The notes under the pieces were generated by a model. It was not told where the DNA came from. It saw only the letters and a list, made by a program, of their open reading frames with translations, and made no database searches. From assembly GCA_934096735.1 (NCBI GenBank), contig CAKOMS010000025.1:1-8438 (forward strand): a stretch of 8,438 nucleotides of DNA, given 5' to 3'. Position numbers and translations under genes: made by a program. Positions 7,077-8,438 of this stretch are shown here, piece by piece (the first letter of the stretch is position 1; each line of letters begins with the position of its first letter). The stretch is from an uncultured Bacilli bacterium. Lineage in GTDB: Bacteria > Bacillota_I > Bacilli_A > RF39 > UBA660.

Positions 7077-7519
7077 GCGCTATTTTTCACTTTCTTAACA
7101 TTCTTTTTAGGAGCAACACGAACTAAAACTGTTTTTGGTTTACTAGATTCTTTTTTTATTTTTTTGACTTTTTCTTCTACTTCTTTAATTTTTTCTTTAC
7201 ATTTTTCCTCAGTTTCTTTTATAATTCTATTTTTTTCTTGTAAACACTCTTTTTTTGTGTCTGCTTCAAATTTTTTACAATTTAATTTTATATTTTCATA
7301 ATAAGCATCGATTGATTCCTGAGCTTTTTCAAAAATATTATTTAATTTTAATGATGCTTCTGCTATGGAACCGGATTCTTTAATTTTTATTCTTTTATTT
7401 TCTAATTCTTTCTTTGTTTTTTCTAGTTCTTTTTCTAATTCTTCAATTCTTTTGGCTTGTTTTAACATTAATTCTAATAAATCTTTACGATTAATTTTTC
7501 TCAGTTCTTGCTTTTCCAT
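7073..7519 (-). CDS. Small coiled-coil protein leading the pilus operon, function unknown
   Basis: A 148-residue, highly charged cytoplasmic protein with no signal peptide or membrane segment. Order of parts: RKDLLELMLKQAKRIEELEK opening a coiled coil (about 11-47), a less charged conserved-looking stretch GSIAEASLKLNNIFEKAQ (50-67), a second long helix rich in Lys and Glu (about 68-126), and a basic tail (127-148). From memory, proteins of this kind (leucine-rich start, coil, GSIAEA-like stretch) recur next to signal peptidase and sortase pilus genes in gut Bacillota, sometimes labelled as DNA-repair or cell-division-like; that needs a database check. It is the first gene behind the operon promoter, with TGGAGGT five bases before its ATG, and overlaps the signal peptidase-like gene by ATGA. 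A cytoplasmic scaffold or localisation factor for secretion and assembly is a guess only. Confidence 0.8.
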   Translation of the reverse strand: MEKQELRKINRKDLLELMLKQAKRIEELEKELEKTKKELENKRIKIKESGSIAEASLKLNNIFEKAQESIDAYYENIKLNCKKFEADTKKECLQEKNRIIKETEEKCKEKIKEVEEKVKKIKKESSKPKTVLVRVAPKKNVKKVKNSA

Positions 7520-7560
7520 AACAACCTCCAGTAATTTAGACTTCTTTTCCTTGGCTATTT

Positions 7561-7589
7561 ATATTAAATTTTTTGTCGAAATTTGTCAA
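7561..7589 (-). promoter_or_regulatory. Main promoter of the pilus operon
   Basis: The minus strand has TTGACA (7589-7584), a 17-base spacer and TAATAT (7566-7561): perfect -35, one mismatch at -10, optimal spacing. Transcription would start near 7554, giving a leader of about 35 bases before the coiled-coil gene. The -35 is part of a tandem TYGACAAA repeat (TTGACAAA then TCGACAAA, ten bases apart), which could be an operator or chance. No attenuator-like hairpin is evident in the short leader, so expression looks constitutive unless a regulator binds here. Confidence 0.8.
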
Positions 7590-7658
7590 CTCATTTTAAC
7601 TAAATGTTGCTCTTTTCAAACAAATTCTCTATTAATTATATGCTTTTTCTATTAAATA

Positions 7659-7687
7659 TTGATTTTAAATATTATTTTTGTTATATT
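7659..7687 (+). promoter_or_regulatory. Promoter of the HD-domain gene
   Basis: TTGATT (7659-7664), a 17-base spacer and TATATT (7682-7687) fit a housekeeping promoter, with a start near 7694 and a leader of only about 13 bases. The ribosome site GGTGATG (7694-7700) is weak. In such an AT-rich gap the -10 alone would be weak evidence; the spacing and the position are what support it. Confidence 0.5.
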
Positions 7688-7706
7688 TGCTTTGGTGATG
7701 TAAATT

Positions 7707-8336
7707 ATGAATATTAATAAAGAAATAGTAAATTACATTCAGGAAAATGTGTTTCCAAGTTATGAAAAAAATGATGCCGGACATGGAATAGATCATATAA
7801 AATATGTTATAAATAGAAGTTTAAAGTTTGCAAAAAATATTGAAGATATTAATTATGATATGATATATGTAATTGCGGCTTATCATGATATTGGACACTA
7901 TATTGATGCTAAAAATCATGAAATTGTTTCTGCTCAAATACTTCTTAAAGATAAATGGTTAGAAAATTATTTTACTAAAGATGAGATAAATATTATGGCT
8001 GAAGCTATTGAAGATCACAGAGCTAGTTTAGAGTATGAACCAAGAAGTATATATGGTAAGATTATTTCTTCTGCAGATAGAAATACTTCTTTGGAACTTC
8101 CACTTAAAAGAACTTATACTTATAGATTAAAGCATAGTCCTAATAGTACATTAGATGAAATTATTGAAGAATCTAGACTACATTTAATTGATAAATTTGG
8201 TGATGAAGGATATGCCAATGAAAAAATGTATTTTGAAGATAAAGAATATGATAATTTCTTAAAAGAAATACGAAAACTATGTAGTGATAAAGAATTATTT
8301 AGAAAGAAATATATTGAAATTAATGAAATTAAATAA
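7707..8336 (+). CDS. HD-domain metal-dependent phosphohydrolase
   Basis: A 209-residue soluble protein of the HD superfamily, whose members hydrolyse phosphate esters or nucleotides with a divalent metal. The ordered metal ligands are visible: His30 in GHGIDHI, the His60-Asp61 pair in AAYHDIGH, His104 in EDHRAS and Asp124 in SADRN. Length and layout resemble the YedJ-like single-domain HD proteins found across bacteria; the substrate is not predictable. The C-terminal part (about 130-205) is charged and helical, with no membrane segment. The gene is divergent from the pilus operon, has its own promoter, and ends at a short terminator, so it is probably a chromosomal neighbour with no direct part in pilus assembly. 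The ATG is set by the reading frame and a weak GGTGATG site. Confidence 0.9.
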   Translation: MNINKEIVNYIQENVFPSYEKNDAGHGIDHIKYVINRSLKFAKNIEDINYDMIYVIAAYHDIGHYIDAKNHEIVSAQILLKDKWLENYFTKDEINIMAEAIEDHRASLEYEPRSIYGKIISSADRNTSLELPLKRTYTYRLKHSPNSTLDEIIEESRLHLIDKFGDEGYANEKMYFEDKEYDNFLKEIRKLCSDKELFRKKYIEINEIK

Positions 8337-8356
8337 GGCAGGAAATGTCTTTTTTT
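8335..8356 (+). terminator. Short intrinsic terminator after the HD-domain gene
   Basis: AAGGCA (8335-8340) can pair with TGTCTT (8346-8351), including one G-U pair, around a GGAAA loop, followed by T8352-8356. The stem is only six pairs and starts within the TAA stop codon, so it is a modest terminator. It separates the HD gene from the oppositely oriented transposase. Confidence 0.45.
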
Positions 8357-8438
8357 ATGGCACGATAATTTGTCAAATCAAGTGCAACATTCATATAAAT
8401 ACTCATTAAATAATTCTTGTGGTGTTTTATAATTAATG
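8357..8438 (-). mobile_element. Likely right-end portion of an IS30-family insertion sequence
   Basis: The transposase tail ends at 8378, and IS30-type elements typically finish within a few tens of bases of the transposase stop, so the terminal inverted repeat probably lies between the HD gene terminator and 8390 (for example around GGCACGATAATTTGTCAAAT, 8359-8378). The exact boundary cannot be fixed without the other end of the element. Confidence 0.35.
8378..8438 (-). CDS. C-terminal end of an IS30-like transposase (partial)
   Basis: On the minus strand the frame from the right edge reads INYKTPQELFNEYLYECCT and stops at TGA (8380-8378). An (L/I)NY-(K/R/H)-TP-x-E-(L/V/I)-F segment shortly before the stop is the usual C-terminus of IS30-family DDE transposases. 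Only about 19 codons are visible, so the family call is tentative; IS3-type integrases end with a similar but distinct motif. The gene continues beyond the window and converges on the HD gene. Confidence 0.55.
   Translation of the reverse strand, partial: INYKTPQELFNEYLYECCT

Noticed and set aside
7365..7655. Plus-strand ORF of 96 codons opposite the coiled-coil gene
   Set aside because: Antisense shadow of a well-supported coding region: it is the mirror of a Lys/Glu-rich sequence (giving Phe/Ser), has no ribosome site, and runs through the pilus promoter.
1..8438. CRISPR array, tRNA or rRNA genes
   Set aside because: No spaced direct repeats, cloverleaf-like sequences or rRNA-like GC-rich conserved stretches were seen on either strand.

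Overview
The window is very AT-rich, roughly a quarter G+C by eye. It carries a sortase-assembled pilus operon typical of a Gram-positive Bacillota-type bacterium. TGG is used for Trp and TGA for stop (sortase C, coiled-coil protein, transposase tail), so the code is standard and not the Mycoplasma one. An uncultured gut Bacilli/Erysipelotrichia-like or Clostridia-like host is a reasonable inference, but the sequence does not settle it.

Main block, minus strand, read right to left from 7519 to 220: a small coiled-coil protein; a signal peptidase I-like protein whose catalytic Ser position is Thr; a large von Willebrand A (vWA) tip adhesin with an MPNTG anchor; a backbone pilin with LPETG; a class C pilus polymerase sortase; a minor pilin, probably the base, with LVQTG; and a second short sortase. 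Gaps are 47 nt or less and three junctions overlap, so this reads as one operon. It starts at a near-consensus promoter (TTGACA-17-TAATAT, 7561-7589) and ends at an intrinsic terminator (192-221). The expected division of labour is that the class C sortase polymerises backbone pilin and adds the tip, and the second sortase anchors the base to the wall.

Left edge, minus strand, 1-185: a separate transcription unit with its own promoter, a hairpin leader, a strong Shine-Dalgarno and the first codons of a membrane or exported protein. Codons 7-10 are built on a run of ten G, the only long G/C homopolymer in the window. With ten G the frame hits a stop after 26 codons. With nine (or twelve) G it stays open to the window edge and encodes a hydrophobic segment. 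This looks like a slipped-strand phase-variation switch captured OFF, or else a homopolymer sequencing error. It is the most interesting signal here.

Right side: a divergently transcribed HD-domain phosphohydrolase (7707-8336, plus) with its own promoter and a short terminator, then the C-terminal end of an IS30-like transposase (minus strand) running off the right edge. No stretch longer than 300 bases lacks a gene. The two intergenic gaps, 97-219 and 7520-7706, hold the regulatory elements listed.
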